Origin: Stenomitos frigidus_A
GTDB lineage: Bacteria; Cyanobacteriota; Cyanobacteriia; Leptolyngbyales; Leptolyngbyaceae
Direction of reading: 5' to 3'
DNA: 64,000 bases
NCBI RefSeq assembly: GCF_963877135.1
Contig: NZ_CAWNSW010000125.1
Span: 62,001-126,000 of the forward strand
The notes beneath the pieces are model-generated. The model did no database searches, was not told the origin of the DNA, and saw only the letters and a list, made by a program, of their open reading frames with translations. Of the stretch, positions 35,228 to 44,275 are shown in pieces. Each line of letters begins with the position of its first letter. The first letter of the stretch is position 1. The translations under genes were made by a program, and so were the position numbers.

Positions 35228-35794
35228 ATGGTTAGCAAAAAAAAGATGGTTGCCAGGCTTGCAGGCTTGGGCATCGTCCTGAGCCTTGCTGCAAGCGCCA
35301 CACTTCTCACTGCAAAAGACGATGCTAACGCTCAGATGCCGATGGATATGACTGAAGCGGAGCAACCTCAACCGTTTCGTCGCCTTGAGCAACCCTTGGG
35401 GCTAAAAATCGGTGTGGTGGTCGGTGGCGCAGCCTTAATTGGACTAGAACTTTGGTGGTTTCTCTTCAGCAAAAAACAGTCACAAAAGGCAGAAGCCAAG
35501 CAGGGCGTGCAAGAACTGACCATCACTGTCGATGGTGGTTATGAACCCAGTCAAGTGGTCGTCAGTGTTGGTCAGCCTGTCCGGCTCAACTTTTTCCGCA
35601 AAGATCCCAGTAGTTGCCTCGAAACGGTCGTACTGCCTGCGTTCCACATTGCTCAAAACCTTAGTTTGAATCAAGTCACAACAGTGGAATTTACACCAGA
35701 AAAGCCGGGGCAGTATCCCTTCACCTGTGGCATGAATATGTTTCGGGGGGTTGTAGAAGTTGAAGCGATGGCTGTAGCCAACGGCAAAGGGTAA
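35228..35794 (+). CDS. Membrane-anchored cupredoxin-domain protein
   Basis: A 188-residue protein: signal-like N-terminus (about 8-30), a Met-rich piece (MPMDMTEAEQ), a transmembrane helix (KIGVVVGGAALIGLELWWFL, about 59-78) and a C-terminal cupredoxin fold with potential copper ligands Cys, His, Cys and Met (DPSSCLETVV, PAFHIAQNL, FTCGMNMFRG). AGGAGG lies before the ATG. It is 19 bp after the P1B ATPase, so it is probably in the same operon, receiving or buffering copper exported by the pump. Confidence 0.87.
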   Translation: MVSKKKMVARLAGLGIVLSLAASATLLTAKDDANAQMPMDMTEAEQPQPFRRLEQPLGLKIGVVVGGAALIGLELWWFLFSKKQSQKAEAKQGVQELTITVDGGYEPSQVVVSVGQPVRLNFFRKDPSSCLETVVLPAFHIAQNLSLNQVTTVEFTPEKPGQYPFTCGMNMFRGVVEVEAMAVANGKG

Positions 35795-35923
35795 GTACTG
35801 CAAAGCCATCACCGCATGGTTTTCGCTGTCAGCCGTCAGCGTTCAGCTTTTCTTTGTACAGTAGAGATGGGGTGCATTTGAACGCGTTGAGACGCGTTCG
35901 ATCATGGCTCCATACATTCAAAT

Positions 35924-36430
35924 ATGGACAACAAAACGATTCGCATGGAAAACGATGGTGTTGCATTAACCGCCGATGATTCACAGCTTCCTGGAGCGTC
36001 ACCATCCTGGCAAGTCAAGCTGCTGTATGACGGCGCGTGCCCCTTGTGTGTAAGAGAAGTCAACTTCTTGCAAAAGCGGGATGGTGGGCGTGGGTTGGTT
36101 GCTTTTGTCAACATTGCAGACGATCGCTACACACCAGAAGCGAACGGCGGAGTTGACTTTGAAACCGCCATGGGACGCATTCACGCCGTGTTACCTGATG
36201 GCACTGTGATCACGAACGTTGCCGTTTTTCGTCACGTCTACGAGGTGTTAGGCATGGGTTGGGTCTATGCAGCCACCAAGTTGCCCATCGTTGGTGCGAT
36301 CGTTGATTTTGTGTATGGTCTCTGGGCAGACTGGCGACTGGTGCTCACCGGGCGAGCAGATTTGGCAACCATCACTGCTGAACGGCAACAACGCCTTGCC
36401 TGCAATGACTTGGAGCGTTGTCAGGAGTAA
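35924..36430 (+). CDS. DCC-family (DUF393) thiol-disulfide oxidoreductase-like protein
   Basis: A 168-residue protein with the family signature LYDGACPLCVREVNFL (CxxC within the DxxCPxC motif), NIADDRYTPEANGGVDFETA, MGRIHAVLPDGTVITNVAVF and the C-terminal hydrophobic/WADWR region. The family is thioredoxin-like and often near photosynthesis or metal genes; the biochemical role is uncertain. It follows the copper genes after 129 bp and may not belong to their operon. Confidence 0.85.
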   Translation: MDNKTIRMENDGVALTADDSQLPGASPSWQVKLLYDGACPLCVREVNFLQKRDGGRGLVAFVNIADDRYTPEANGGVDFETAMGRIHAVLPDGTVITNVAVFRHVYEVLGMGWVYAATKLPIVGAIVDFVYGLWADWRLVLTGRADLATITAERQQRLACNDLERCQE

Positions 36431-36544
36431 GCGATCGTGCCGATCGATGGTTCTTCCATCCTTTAATGAATGGTTCCATCCTTTAGATGAGGCGACCGCG
36501 GGTGATGGCTGGCTTCAGGACCGTGCTCTAAGACGAGCATGAGG

Positions 36545-37213
36545 CTAACCAGTCTTGGCACTCAGCCGATGGACACAGTAGCGATTGCGCCCCTCCTGCT
36601 TTGCTTGATAGAGTGCTTGATCAGCAAAGGTGATGGGTTGTTTCCACGAACGATTAGGCTGCGGTACGACGCACGTGATGCCTAAGCTGAGAGTGACGCG
36701 ATCGCTCAGTGGGGATTTGGCATGCGGTAGGCAGAGTGTATGGATTTCAGAGAGGATGACTTCAGCTACTTTGCAAGCACCCTCGATCGAGGTGAAAGGT
36801 AGGACAATGACAAACTCTTCTCCCCCGTAACGTGCTAATAAATCAGAGGGGCGATTCAGGGCATAGGCGATCGTTTGAGCGATTTTCCACAGACATTCAT
36901 CCCCTTCTTGATGCCCATAGTGATCGTTATAGTTTTTGAATTAATCGATATCTGCCAGAATTAATGACAATGATTGCTGCTGTTGCATCGAATACTGCCA
37001 TTGCTGCTGCCAGTATTCGCGACGACGATTAGCCACTAAGGTTAACCCATCTAGCGTTGCTAATTGATGCAGTTCTTTGTTGGCTTCTTCTAACGTAGCT
37101 GTCCGCTCAATGACTTTCCTTTCAAGGGTATGCGTATACTCTTCCAACTGCCGTTGCGCCTGCTGCAGCAATGCCAGAGTGTGAGCCAGTTCAAGCTTTT
37201 GCTGCTCGATCGT
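36545..37213 (-). pseudogene. GGDEF diguanylate cyclase split by an in-frame TAA
   Basis: From ATG 37213 the frame encodes a coiled coil (LALLQQAQRQLEEYTHTLER) and the start of a GGDEF domain (TLDGLTLVANRRREYW ... LSLILADID). It then meets TAA at 36941-36943, and continues in the same frame with FKNYNDHYGHQEGDECLW, the I-site RPSD and the active-site RYGGEEF, to a TAG at 36545. Relatives have Tyr, His or similar at the stop position (DIDxFKxYND). The lesion falls next to the metal-binding Asp and one base change would explain it. All other catalytic residues are intact, so the inactivation may be recent, or it may be a sequence error. Confidence 0.85.
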
Positions 37214-37222
37214 CATCAAATC

Positions 37223-38092
37223 TCAGTAGGAACGGAGAGCCGCGATCGTGGTCGTTAACAACCGTTGACGTGTCAGTTCTACCTTGAGCTTATAGTCGTT
37301 GATATCGTAATTTAAGATAACGGCTTCTTCGGGTGCCTCACCAGGATGACCGGTGCGTAAAATAATGCGTATTTGCCGATTTTGGGTAACCAAATTGTAG
37401 GTGATATGCAACCCTAAGCCCGTGCCTCCTTTTTCACGGGCAGTCGTGAAGAAGGGCTCAAAAATTTTACCGAGAACTAATTCTGGTATACCGCGACCAC
37501 GATCGTAGTAAAAAATGGTGACCTGCTCATTTTGCTGTACTACATTAAACCCGAGTTGCCCTTGTTCACCCGGTTGATACGCATGGATCAGTGAGTTGTT
37601 CACCAAGTTGGTTACAACCTGTGCTAAAGCACCCGGGTAGCTATGAATCATAACGGTTTCATCGCCTTCGATCCTCATTCGGTGTAGCGCCTGCTTGAAT
37701 TGGGGCGAGAGGCTGACAACGACTTCTTCCAGGTAAGGCTTGACTGCAAACGTCCGTTGACCCAGGCTGGATTGGTCTACCGCAACTTGTTTGAAACTCT
37801 GTACCAGTTCGCCTGCACGAGTCAAATTACTGAGAATAAGGGTTGCACTTTCGCGTGCAATGTCTAGATAATTCGATAACGTCGATCGCCGCAGCGCCCC
37901 TGACTCCACTGCGTCAGCAAACTGCTGCGTTTCATCCATCAACGTTGAGGCAAGCGTAATACTAGTGCCCACAGGCGTATTAATTTCATGCGCTACTCCA
38001 GCCACTAAATTGCCCAGCGCCGCCATTTTTTCGGCTTCAACCAGCTGATCTTGCATCCTCGTCAGTTGGCTGACTGCCTGCTCTAAATCCAC
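37223..38092 (-). CDS. Sensor histidine kinase core lacking its sensor domain
   Basis: A 289-residue kinase from GTG 38092: coiled coil (LTRMQDQLVEAEKMAALG), H box (LVAGVAHEINTPVG), N box (QVVTNLVNNSLIHAY), G1 (DRGRGIPE) and G2 (KGGTGLGLHITYNLV). The frame is open upstream to a TAG at 38162-38164 but has no credible start or sensor. Just upstream lies a frame-shifted FIST N-terminal remnant (38130-38249). It seems to be the catalytic half of an originally FIST-containing kinase. The gene stops at TGA 37223 and is in frame with the following coiled-coil/GGDEF segment 9 bp on, so both may once have been one polypeptide. Confidence 0.75.
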   Translation of the reverse strand: MDLEQAVSQLTRMQDQLVEAEKMAALGNLVAGVAHEINTPVGTSITLASTLMDETQQFADAVESGALRRSTLSNYLDIARESATLILSNLTRAGELVQSFKQVAVDQSSLGQRTFAVKPYLEEVVVSLSPQFKQALHRMRIEGDETVMIHSYPGALAQVVTNLVNNSLIHAYQPGEQGQLGFNVVQQNEQVTIFYYDRGRGIPELVLGKIFEPFFTTAREKGGTGLGLHITYNLVTQNRQIRIILRTGHPGEAPEEAVILNYDINDYKLKVELTRQRLLTTTIAALRSY

Positions 38093-38129
38093 GCTCTTGC
38101 GTTCGAGGACGACTTGGGATGCTTGTAAT

Positions 38130-38249
38130 TCACAAAAGACCTGCTTGCGGGAGCACTCCTGCTAGCGATCGGTGACATTGCGCCAGCACATCGGTCACCG
38201 CTTCCAGCGAGTCGGGATCGTTACTATGTCCAACCACTACATTCAGCAT
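38130..38249 (-). pseudogene. Remnant of a FIST sensor domain (N-terminal 39 residues)
   Basis: ATG 38249 opens a short frame MLNVVVGHSNDPDSLEAV followed by TDVLAQCHRSLAGVLPQAGL, the start of FIST proteins, then a TGA. After CAGGTCTTTT the sequence switches to the coiled coil leading into the kinase, in another frame (FCELQASQVVLERKS). The rest of the FIST domain (some 300 residues in relatives) is missing, pointing to an internal deletion. Confidence 0.7.
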
Positions 38250-38328
38250 TTTTAAGTGGAATTTATGGCATTGAGTGCTAAAGCCTACCTGTGAGTAGCC
38301 TTTATGACTCAGGGTGCCCTAGGAGGGA

Positions 38329-38356
38329 GGGGAAGTAACAGGGGTGGGGGTGGGGG
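38329..38356 (+). other. Potential G-quadruplex sequence
   Basis: Four G-runs on the plus strand: GGGG (38329-38332), an 8-nt loop, then GGGG-T-GGGGG-T-GGGGG (38341-38356). The one-nucleotide loops make it a strong quadruplex candidate. It lies between the FIST remnant and the secreted-protein gene at 38534. Confidence 0.65.
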
Positions 38357-38533
38357 TGAAAGTTTTGAGTTTTGAGTAGCGCTTTGCGCCGACAAGCTAG
38401 AGGATTTGGAGTTAGAGGCGAAGGGTGGGTTTGGGGTTTGGCTTGAATCTGTGTGGCAAGTATTAGCGCCTGTTCCCGGAATGAGGCTTAGCGTTGCTGT
38501 AGAGACTGATCTGTGGCAGAGAGGAGCTTTCTT

Positions 38534-39028
38534 GTGAAGATGCGATCGTGGGTTGGGCTAGGTGCTTTGGCGCTAACACTGTTGACAACTGCACCAGTCA
38601 AGGCAGCACCGATCGAACTAGAGGTGTTCAAAGCGCTGGATAACCCAACGCTTCGCTGTCCTGAAAAAGTGGTTGTGAACGAACAAGCGCAGCCCTATCG
38701 GGAAGGTGGTTATACGATCGATGGCAGCGCTAATTTGACCCAACTCACCGATCGCGTCACTCTCGCTGCAGTCGATGATTTTAGTGTCACCTGGGTTGGT
38801 ACACTCAAACCTGTCTACAGACAGTGCAAAGCCACTGCTCGTATGGTGAAGAATGGTGACGAAGCGTATGCCGATCATTCTTATTTACGTCTTAGATTTA
38901 CAGGTGGCAAGGTTTACCTCATTCTCGACATGACGGGCATGCGCGATGCCAATGCTTTCACCACTGTCATCCTCCGCAAGGGCGTCCGCAATGGGAATCC
39001 CTTCTGGAGTTGGGGCGGTACTGATTAG
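38534..39028 (+). CDS. Secreted protein of unknown function
   Basis: A 164-residue product from GTG 38534, chosen because AGAGGAG lies 7 nt upstream and it begins directly before the signal peptide (KMRSWVGLGALALTLLTTAP, cleavage near VKAA). The mature part is beta-rich with two Cys (NPTLRCPEKV and YRQCKATA) that could form a disulfide. A possible GTG further upstream (38513) has no ribosome site. I do not recognise the family. A similar-looking exported protein follows at 39189. Confidence 0.7.
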   Translation: MKMRSWVGLGALALTLLTTAPVKAAPIELEVFKALDNPTLRCPEKVVVNEQAQPYREGGYTIDGSANLTQLTDRVTLAAVDDFSVTWVGTLKPVYRQCKATARMVKNGDEAYADHSYLRLRFTGGKVYLILDMTGMRDANAFTTVILRKGVRNGNPFWSWGGTD

Positions 39029-39080
39029 CGGCGCGATCGCCGACCTGAACACAATCATCAACCTTAATCAATCGAGCAAA

Positions 39081-39112
39081 CTGTAGAGCCTTTACCTGTA
39101 AGGGTTCTACAG
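39081..39112. repeat. 32-bp inverted repeat CTGTAGARCC...
   Basis: Arms CTGTAGAGCCTTTAC (39081-39095) and GTAAGGGTTCTACAG (39098-39112) pair with two G-T-compatible mismatches around a 2-nt loop, the same architecture as the palindrome at 8195. Confidence 0.75.
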
Positions 39113-39139
39113 ATAACGAACCATCAATGTGGAACACAA

Positions 39140-39173
39140 CCCCAAAACACTCATCACCCCAAAACACTCATCA
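39140..39173 (+). repeat. Tandem duplication, 2 x 17 bp
   Basis: Two perfect, adjacent copies of CCCCAAAACACTCATCA, 16 bp upstream of the next ATG. They fill the region expected to hold the ribosome site of the 39189 gene. Confidence 0.9.
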
Positions 39174-39188
39174 GTAGTGTGACCAGCT

Positions 39189-39809
39189 ATGTTTGATTTC
39201 TTTCCAAAGTTTTTTCGTTGCAGTCTAGTCGTTCTGGCAGCCAGTAGCGTCGGGGTTGCGGTTGTGCCCCCCCTCAAGACAAGTGCTCATCCACTCGGCG
39301 CTGTTGCGATCGCGGCTCAGCCGGCAGTCGATGTGCCGTTTGAGGTGTGTGGTGAAGCGCAGACCTGGGTGCGTCCAACCAAAGCCGAGCAAGCCAAGAA
39401 GCTACAGAGTCTACCGCGCTATGCTGGCGACCTAGCCAATCAGCCGCTGCAAGGAGTAGCCCAACGGTTTTGGCAGCAAAAGATCTTTTCGTTTACACAG
39501 TATGGTCTCAGCCTGAGGATGGAACCCATTTACCTTTCTGGACTGTGGAGCGTACAAGACACGCTTTGGAAGTGCTACAACGCCGACAATGTGACTCAGA
39601 TTAATACGGGCAAAACGGCTGAGGTCTGGGTACTATCCCACCGTGTCACTCGCATTCGATGGACGGGTGAGCAGTATGTGATGGTCGTGCAGCCTGCTCA
39701 AGCGGGTGTCCAGTTTATTCAATTTCCACGTCGTGAGTCGCGATCGGCTCTACCGCTCAAGGTCGTCACAGAGATGGGCGCAAAGCTGACTGTTGTCGCT
39801 GGTAATTAA
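39189..39809 (+). CDS. Secreted protein of unknown function
   Basis: A 206-residue protein with a signal peptide (FFRCSLVVLAASSVGVAVVP, about 8-32). The mature part has two Cys (FEVCGEAQTW and LWKCYNADNV) and ends in beta-rich sequence (RVTRIRWTGEQYVMVV). No family recognised. The ribosome site is unclear because a 17-bp tandem repeat occupies the position before the ATG. Confidence 0.65.
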   Translation: MFDFFPKFFRCSLVVLAASSVGVAVVPPLKTSAHPLGAVAIAAQPAVDVPFEVCGEAQTWVRPTKAEQAKKLQSLPRYAGDLANQPLQGVAQRFWQQKIFSFTQYGLSLRMEPIYLSGLWSVQDTLWKCYNADNVTQINTGKTAEVWVLSHRVTRIRWTGEQYVMVVQPAQAGVQFIQFPRRESRSALPLKVVTEMGAKLTVVAGN

Positions 39810-39925
39810 CTGAAAGGCTTTAGACCACTGAGCCCAAATTTGATTACTCTGGAGAAGATAAGCAATTGCTCTGTATCGTCTTCGATATACTGCAACCATC
39901 GACTGCCAGCGAAGGATGATTCTCG

Positions 39926-42718
39926 ATGAAGCGACAGCACCCAGAGGTTTTGAGAAGGGAGCCAGACGTCTTGTCCCGCAGTGGGCTTACGCTCTCGGTC
40001 TTGCTGCTAGCGATGGGTGCCATGGTGCAACCCGCGCGATCGTACCCTTCTTCACTGCCCACCCCACTACTGGCGCAACTACAGCCGTCTTCAGGAGCGG
40101 TACAGAATAGTGATGCCGATCGCTCTGTGGTGCGCGTGACAACGTTATTCAACATTCTGCTGGGCGTTTTGATTGTGCTGCTGGCAGCGACGATCGCGGC
40201 ACTGTGGTTGCTACGTCGCGCTGTCATTCAGGAAATTGCCACCCGTGCCAAAGAGCAGCTAGAGGGCTTACAAGACCTCGAAAGCCAGATTGCCAGAACG
40301 AAAGAGAACGCAAAGACCATTCTGGAAGAAGTAGAAACGATCGCGGACGACGTTGCTGACGAAGCCGAGCAGTTTCAGCAAGACGTGACAAAAGAACGCG
40401 ACGCGTTGACGGGCTTAGTCGCTGAGCTAGTACACGCGAAGGCACAAATGATTGCCGCCCTTGAAACCCAGCTTCACGACTCAAAACAGACCCTTGAGTC
40501 CTTGGGCGTTGAGCTGACCGCAGAACTTACCGGCTCTAAGTCAAATATTCAGCTAAAACAAACAGAGGCACTGGAAAAACTGGCGGCATCCGAGCAAGAC
40601 TTTGCCGCCCATCTTGCCAAACTTCAGTCAGCAGCGGTCGCTCAACAAACGCTGATGATTGGGCACCTGGAGCAGCTTAAAACAGGTGTAGAACCGCACC
40701 TGGAAATTTTACAAGCAGATGTACGGCAACAAAAAGAGCGAGCACTGGCAAACATAGCCGCATCAGAGCAAGACTTTGCCGAACACATATCTGCGTTACA
40801 GGTATCTGCTAAACAGCAGCGCGATCGCAGCCTCTCTAGCCTAGAAACGCTGACCGCCGATTTTGTGCCGCAGTTAGCTCAGCTGCAAACGGATGTACAG
40901 CAACGCCAGCAAGCGGTGCTGCAAAAGCTCACCGTATCGGAACGAGACTTTGCAGGCCAATTGCTGGATTTGCAAATCTCTGCCAGACAACAGCGTGATC
41001 GCATTCTCGAAGAGCTAGCCCACCTCAAAACCGATTTTGCACCGCAACTGAGTCAGCTTCAAACGGAGGCAGAGCGACAGCAACGGCACATGGTAGAACG
41101 GTTAGAAGCCTCCGAACGCGAGTTTGCCACACAGTTAGTCGAGCTACAGTCGATCGCCGAACAGCAAAAAAATCGTATTCTCGAAAACCTGGAACACCTG
41201 AAAGCCGAAGTCACACCGCAACTGTCTGATTTTCGCCTGGATGTTCAAGACCGACAGGAACAAGTCTTACAGCGCTTGGAAGTATCGGAACGCGAATTTA
41301 CGGCTCAACTCGTCGATTTACAGGCGATCGCACGACAGCAGAACGATCGCATTCTGGATCATTTAGAACAACTGAAAGCAGATTTTTCGCCGCAGCTTGC
41401 CGAATTACAGACAGGTGTTGAACAGCAGCGCGATCGCATCTTGCAAAAGCTGGAAACTGCCGACCGTGACTTTACCGAAACGTTGACGGCGCTACAAACA
41501 AAGGCGCAAGATCAAAAACAAATCATTTTGAGCGATCTAGAACAAATTAAAGCTGAACTCACTCCACAAATTACGAGTTTCCAGCTAGATGCTCAACAGC
41601 AAACGCAGCAAAAACGCGATCGTATTCTGGCAGAGTTAGAAACATTAGAAACTGAGTTCACGACTCAAATTACTGATCTCAAAGCAACGGTTTCCGGGCA
41701 AAAAGATAACACTCTGCAAACGATCGAAACCTTGCAGGTTGATCTCGCAGCACAGCTTACAGCGCTTCAGGCAAATGCCCAAACTCAAAAAGACGACATT
41801 CTCAAGCAACTGGCAGAAGCGTCCCCCGTTTCCGAGGAGGCAGTCGCAGCCTTGCAACAAAAACTGCAAGACTTGATGGCACAACTGGAACTGCTCAAAG
41901 CGAACCGTCCTGAACTCTTTATTGATGTGAATAAATACATCAAGCAGGGACACGAACTCTTCGCTGAAGAAAACTACGAAGCAGCCATTTTGCGTTACGA
42001 CAAAGTGGTGGAACTTCAGCCAGAAAATGCAGATATCTGGTATCAACGTGGGCTAGTGCTCCAAAAAATTCAGCGTCATGAACCCGCGATCGACTCCTTT
42101 GACCAGATGCTAAAAGTTAAGCCCAAAGACGACAAAGGCTGGTTTAGTCGCGGGATTAGTCTGGCACGCCTTAAGCGCTATGAACACGCGATCGGCTCCT
42201 ATGATCAAGCATTGGATAGCAAGCCCGACTATCACGAAGCATTAGTTAATAAAGGAGTTGCGCTCGGCATTTTGCGACGACATCAGGATGCCTTTAATGT
42301 GTTCGATCGAGCGGTACAGTTCAAACCCGATGATGCCGTTGCCTGGATGAATCGCGGTCTCGCACTCGAAACCCTGGGACGACACAAAGATGCGATCGCT
42401 TCCTTTGATGAGGTCATTCATTTCAACCCCGATTCTTACAAAGCGTTAGATAAACGTGGCTATGCACTGGCTCAACTCGGTCGTCACAAAGATGCCATCA
42501 CCAGTTTCAACAAAGCATTGGATCTAAAGCCAGACTATGCCAGCGCGTACTACAACCGCGCCCTCAGTCACGCCTTTTTGGGAGAAGCTGACTTTGCGCT
42601 CGAAAGTCTGGAAAAGGCGATCGAACTCAATCCCAGCTACCGTGCTGAAGCAAAAACAGATGTTGCGTTTGACGAACTCTGGAACGATGACTGGTTTCAG
42701 AAATTAGTCGGCACATAG
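39926..42718 (+). CDS. Membrane-anchored long coiled-coil protein with exact 29-residue repeats and C-terminal TPRs
   Basis: A 930-residue protein: N-terminal hydrophobic segment (about 20-37), a transmembrane helix (LFNILLGVLIVLLAATIAAL, about 74-93), then a coiled coil. Residues about 201-610 are 14 tandem units of 29 residues (one unit has 33), alternating between a LxxLQxxAxQQRDRILxxL type and a type ending in SERDFxxQ. A Pro-containing boundary (FAPQL, VTPQL) recurs every 58 residues. About 665-920 are six to seven TPRs (for example IWYQRGLVLQKIQRHEPAID). It was probably formed by repeated duplication and serves as a tether or scaffold at a membrane. Function unknown; the topology with the rod in the cytoplasm is inferred. 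Confidence 0.85.
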   Translation: MKRQHPEVLRREPDVLSRSGLTLSVLLLAMGAMVQPARSYPSSLPTPLLAQLQPSSGAVQNSDADRSVVRVTTLFNILLGVLIVLLAATIAALWLLRRAVIQEIATRAKEQLEGLQDLESQIARTKENAKTILEEVETIADDVADEAEQFQQDVTKERDALTGLVAELVHAKAQMIAALETQLHDSKQTLESLGVELTAELTGSKSNIQLKQTEALEKLAASEQDFAAHLAKLQSAAVAQQTLMIGHLEQLKTGVEPHLEILQADVRQQKERALANIAASEQDFAEHISALQVSAKQQRDRSLSSLETLTADFVPQLAQLQTDVQQRQQAVLQKLTVSERDFAGQLLDLQISARQQRDRILEELAHLKTDFAPQLSQLQTEAERQQRHMVERLEASEREFATQLVELQSIAEQQKNRILENLEHLKAEVTPQLSDFRLDVQDRQEQVLQRLEVSEREFTAQLVDLQAIARQQNDRILDHLEQLKADFSPQLAELQTGVEQQRDRILQKLETADRDFTETLTALQTKAQDQKQIILSDLEQIKAELTPQITSFQLDAQQQTQQKRDRILAELETLETEFTTQITDLKATVSGQKDNTLQTIETLQVDLAAQLTALQANAQTQKDDILKQLAEASPVSEEAVAALQQKLQDLMAQLELLKANRPELFIDVNKYIKQGHELFAEENYEAAILRYDKVVELQPENADIWYQRGLVLQKIQRHEPAIDSFDQMLKVKPKDDKGWFSRGISLARLKRYEHAIGSYDQALDSKPDYHEALVNKGVALGILRRHQDAFNVFDRAVQFKPDDAVAWMNRGLALETLGRHKDAIASFDEVIHFNPDSYKALDKRGYALAQLGRHKDAITSFNKALDLKPDYASAYYNRALSHAFLGEADFALESLEKAIELNPSYRAEAKTDVAFDELWNDDWFQKLVGT

Positions 42719-42723
42719 ATGGC

Positions 42724-43821
42724 TTAGCCTTCGCTACCTGGAAGCGTGATTTGTACCGTTGTTTGTTGACCAGGAACGCTGGCGATCGTCAATGTCCCGC
42801 CATGCAATTCCACCAGACGTTTGGCAATGGCAACGCCTAAACCAGAGCCTTGCTGTTCGTAAAACTTGCGCTCAAACTGCATGTATGCGCCTAAGCTAGC
42901 GAGTTGTTCTGCAGTCATCCCCCGCCCATGATCAGCGATCGTCAACGTCAGTCCATCGCTGGTAATCACCGTCGCTAACCGCACAGGTGTACCTGCCGTC
43001 GAAAATTTGAAGGCATTGTCAGTTAGCTCTTCTACAACTACTTTTAGTCTTGGCTCAGAGATTTGAATTTTAGTGTTTTGCAGGTCTAATTGCAGATCAC
43101 TCACGCGTCCTTCTCGCTGGGCGATCGCACTGGCCACATGGGTAATGAGGCTACTTGGAAAGAAGGTTTCACCGCTGCGAAGCGCAGAGAGACGTTCGGA
43201 ATCGCGGGCTGTAATTTCCAGTTCAGCGTAAAGGAGAAAGTTTTGAATCAGCCTGGAAAGCCGCTCGGCAGAACCATGAATGCCCTGAGCCAGTTCTAAG
43301 ACTTCCTGCGGCTCAAGGTTTGTATGGTCTTCTATCAGTACTTCAGAAAGCCCCAAGATGCCATTTAAAGGCGTTCGCAATTCATGCGGCAACGACAGTG
43401 CAATGCTGTGCCGGAGACTGTCAAGCTGGTTCTGCGACTGCTTCAGTACTGTTGCCTGTTTCTCAAAACGGCTGGCGATCGCGGCCAACAATTCGTCCGC
43501 CGTGCAGGGTTTCGTCAGAAAGTCATCGGCGCCCATCTCCATTCCCTGCCGAAAATCTCCCTTGGTTCCCCGTGCCGTCAGAAAAATGAAGGGAATGGCA
43601 GCTGTTGCCGCTTGTTGTCGAAGGCTTGCAAGCACCTGATACCCATCAAGTTGAGGCATCGTCACATCACATAGAATCAAATCTGGTAAGTGCTGCTGAG
43701 CTAACTGCACGCCAGTACGACCGTTTGCTGCACCCAAAACGCTAAAACCTTCAACTGTAAGCAACTCTAAAAGCGACTCACGAATTGAACGCTCGTCTTC
43801 AACAACCAGAATTTTTTTCAT
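42724..43821 (-). CDS. Receiver-histidine kinase hybrid (response regulator domain first)
   Basis: A 365-residue soluble protein. The N-terminal receiver (1-120) has VVEDE, the phospho-Asp in LILCDVTMP, Thr in FLTARG and Lys in FLTKPC. The kinase part has an H box with HELRTPLNG (ALSLPHELRTPLNGILG), the N box VVVEELTDNAFKFS, G1 DHGRGM and G2 QGSGLGVAIAKRLVELHGG. It has no sensor of its own, so input comes by phosphotransfer from another kinase. It converges with the coiled-coil/TPR gene, with only 5 bp between the stops. Confidence 0.92.
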   Translation of the reverse strand: MKKILVVEDERSIRESLLELLTVEGFSVLGAANGRTGVQLAQQHLPDLILCDVTMPQLDGYQVLASLRQQAATAAIPFIFLTARGTKGDFRQGMEMGADDFLTKPCTADELLAAIASRFEKQATVLKQSQNQLDSLRHSIALSLPHELRTPLNGILGLSEVLIEDHTNLEPQEVLELAQGIHGSAERLSRLIQNFLLYAELEITARDSERLSALRSGETFFPSSLITHVASAIAQREGRVSDLQLDLQNTKIQISEPRLKVVVEELTDNAFKFSTAGTPVRLATVITSDGLTLTIADHGRGMTAEQLASLGAYMQFERKFYEQQGSGLGVAIAKRLVELHGGTLTIASVPGQQTTVQITLPGSEG

Positions 43822-44275
43822 CGCTCATCAGTTTATAGGCAACGTAGCGCATCAGGAAAGATCGAACAACAACAGCAGGATTTTTGCTCTAATTTTTTTG
43901 CTCTACCAGGGTGGCACAGTTAAGCGATCGAAACGTCCACATGAGTCTCAAAGAAACCGGTCACAACGTGATAGCAGTCGCACGATCGTTTAAAACACGA
44001 GCATCCCCCAATCTCTGTCCTAGCGAACGGAGCGATAGCCATACATTAGTCAATACGAGTAGCAAATACGAGTCGATGTTGCTTTCAGTCGTCTAGTATT
44101 CGCAGCGTAGCCATTTTGTGGCTAGGACGTCTTGAAGGTTGACTGCTACTTGAAGGCTAACTGCTATAAGCGGTTCGCGTTGGCGTGTTCTAGCTAGATG
44201 CGATCACCACCCCTTGCGGCTGTTAGAGTAAGCGTTAGTCATCAGTTATTCATCTCAGTTATTCACCGCATGGGA
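43822..44275. other. Region upstream of glcE
   Basis: About 450 bp between divergent genes. It contains a tandem pair of 18-bp units (CTTGAAGGTTGACTGCTA at 44131-44148 and CTTGAAGGCTAACTGCTA at 44149-44166). A longer glcE frame starts at 44198 but is open only by chance. No other gene seen. Confidence 0.5.

Noticed and set aside
36941..36943. Stop codon recoding (for example an altered code) to explain in-frame stops in sensor genes
   Set aside because: Other genes use TAA, TAG and TGA as ordinary stops, and the affected kinase genes also carry deletions and frameshifts, so decay is the simpler explanation.
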